Source: Liolophura sinensis
Taxonomy: Eukaryota > Mollusca > Polyplacophora > Chitonida > Chitonidae
DNA length: 64,000 nt
Assembly: GCF_032854445.1 (NCBI RefSeq)
Contig: NC_088295.1
Span: 76,970,028 to 77,034,027 of the forward strand
Reading direction: 5' to 3'
In this document: positions 63,281 through 64,000 of the stretch, in pieces
How positions within the stretch are numbered: position 1 is the stretch's first letter
Layout of the letters: the number at the start of each line of letters is the position of its first letter
The notes under the pieces: model-generated
Seen by the model: only the letters and a program-made list of their open reading frames with translations
Told to the model about the DNA's origin: nothing
Databases searched by the model: none
Made by a program: the position numbers and the translations under genes

Positions 63281-64000
63281 CGTTCCTCCAGCCCTTTCTC
63301 CAAATCAAAACAAAGAGCCAGAGTTTAAATTTATCCTTCCATGTGAAGTATCGTTTACAGCAGAACAGAAATATCTCCAAGGACTGTGTTCAATAACAAA
63401 TCAGTTCCGTAACAGCATGATTTCCGATAGCTTTCCAATCGTGCAGATCTTGGGTTCTTTGTTTATCCTGAACTCAACGGGAGTTTCCCAAACCATACGT
63501 CACTGTTACTATAAATAGCTATGTCCTGTCTCGTGGAGGATGTCTCGTCTGCTTTCGGTACCTTGGTTTCAAAGACAGGATAGAATATAAGCTTTCTGTG
63601 CACCTTCAGGTATATTTAAACCGCTCATTCCACCAACAGATTCCAGAAGAATACACCCCACGTCAAAGCTTACGAAACGTCGCTGTTTTCGTAACGAAAA
63701 AAATGAAACACTATTTCCTAAACGCCAGGCTGTGAATCAGCAGAAGTTTGTATTTGTCGCAGTTGCGCAGACAGGTATTAGCTGGAGCGCATGTCTGTTC
63801 GAACTTTCGAGGGCTTCCATCTTCGAGGCTCTCTACGGTTAAAGACGATTGTCAGTCCAGTCCAAAGCTGAGACGTCACGTGATAAAACGATCAAAGTGT
63901 TATAATTATTTTATGACTGTTTATTCCAAGTTTAAGGAGTTAAAAAGAATTGCACTTCTTTGTACAATTATACACACATTAGGATCAACCCCGACATGAA
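63281..64000 (-). promoter_or_regulatory. CNC gene 5' flank with CRE/E-box cluster
   Basis: No coding exon. GACGTCACGTGA at 63872-63883 overlaps a CRE half (GACGTCA) with GTCACGTGA, the E-box form recognised by TFEB/USF/MITF-type bHLH-zip factors. It lies about 590 bp upstream of the start codon. Transcription start not determined. Confidence 0.3.

Overview
The window is animal nuclear DNA, most likely from a mollusc. Genes are split by GT-AG introns, the DNA is AT-rich, and it is littered with tRNA-headed SINEs whose 3' ends (sequence like GTACGGCGTAAAACACCAAT followed by an AAAT-rich tail) are, from memory, of a type common in gastropod and bivalve genomes. No species can be fixed from sequence alone, and no bacterial, CRISPR or prophage feature is present. 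Four multi-exon genes and one gene with an intronless coding region could be assembled by joining phase-compatible exons. Left to right they are: (1) 2459-16900, minus, a signal peptide + seven EGF domains + one membrane span + long cytoplasmic tail; (2) 25233-26360, minus, a rhodopsin-class GPCR coded by one exon; (3) 38790-42471, minus, a 172-residue four-span membrane protein I do not recognise; (4) 48251-53389, plus, a CD225/dispanin (IFITM-like) protein with two possible C-termini; (5) 56492-63280, minus, a complete CNC-bZIP factor (NFE2L1/NRF1-like with a Keap1-binding Neh2 region). Two weaker exon candidates lie at 29817-30004 and 32644-33323. The last two genes converge on 53.4-56.5 kb. 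I see no shared pathway among the genes; they are ordinary neighbours. || The repeat content is the more unusual part. Intron 1 of the EGF gene carries about 4.9 kb of 51-bp tandem repeats in two subfamilies. Because 51 is 17 codons and the unit lacks stops in several frames, the arrays stay open over hundreds of codons on both strands. The same gene has a 313-bp TA run starting 16 nt inside an intron. Other tandem arrays have units of 81, 46, 27, 41, 29 and 117 bp. About 25 copies of SINE family A are visible, three with clear target-site duplications. Two further SINE families, a LINE 3' end with a frameshift, palindromic MITE-like elements, a 450-bp inverted-repeat element with a 9-bp flanking duplication, and two unnamed dispersed repeats complete the picture. 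|| Exon boundaries come from reading GT-AG sites and phase by eye; no alignment or transcript evidence was available.
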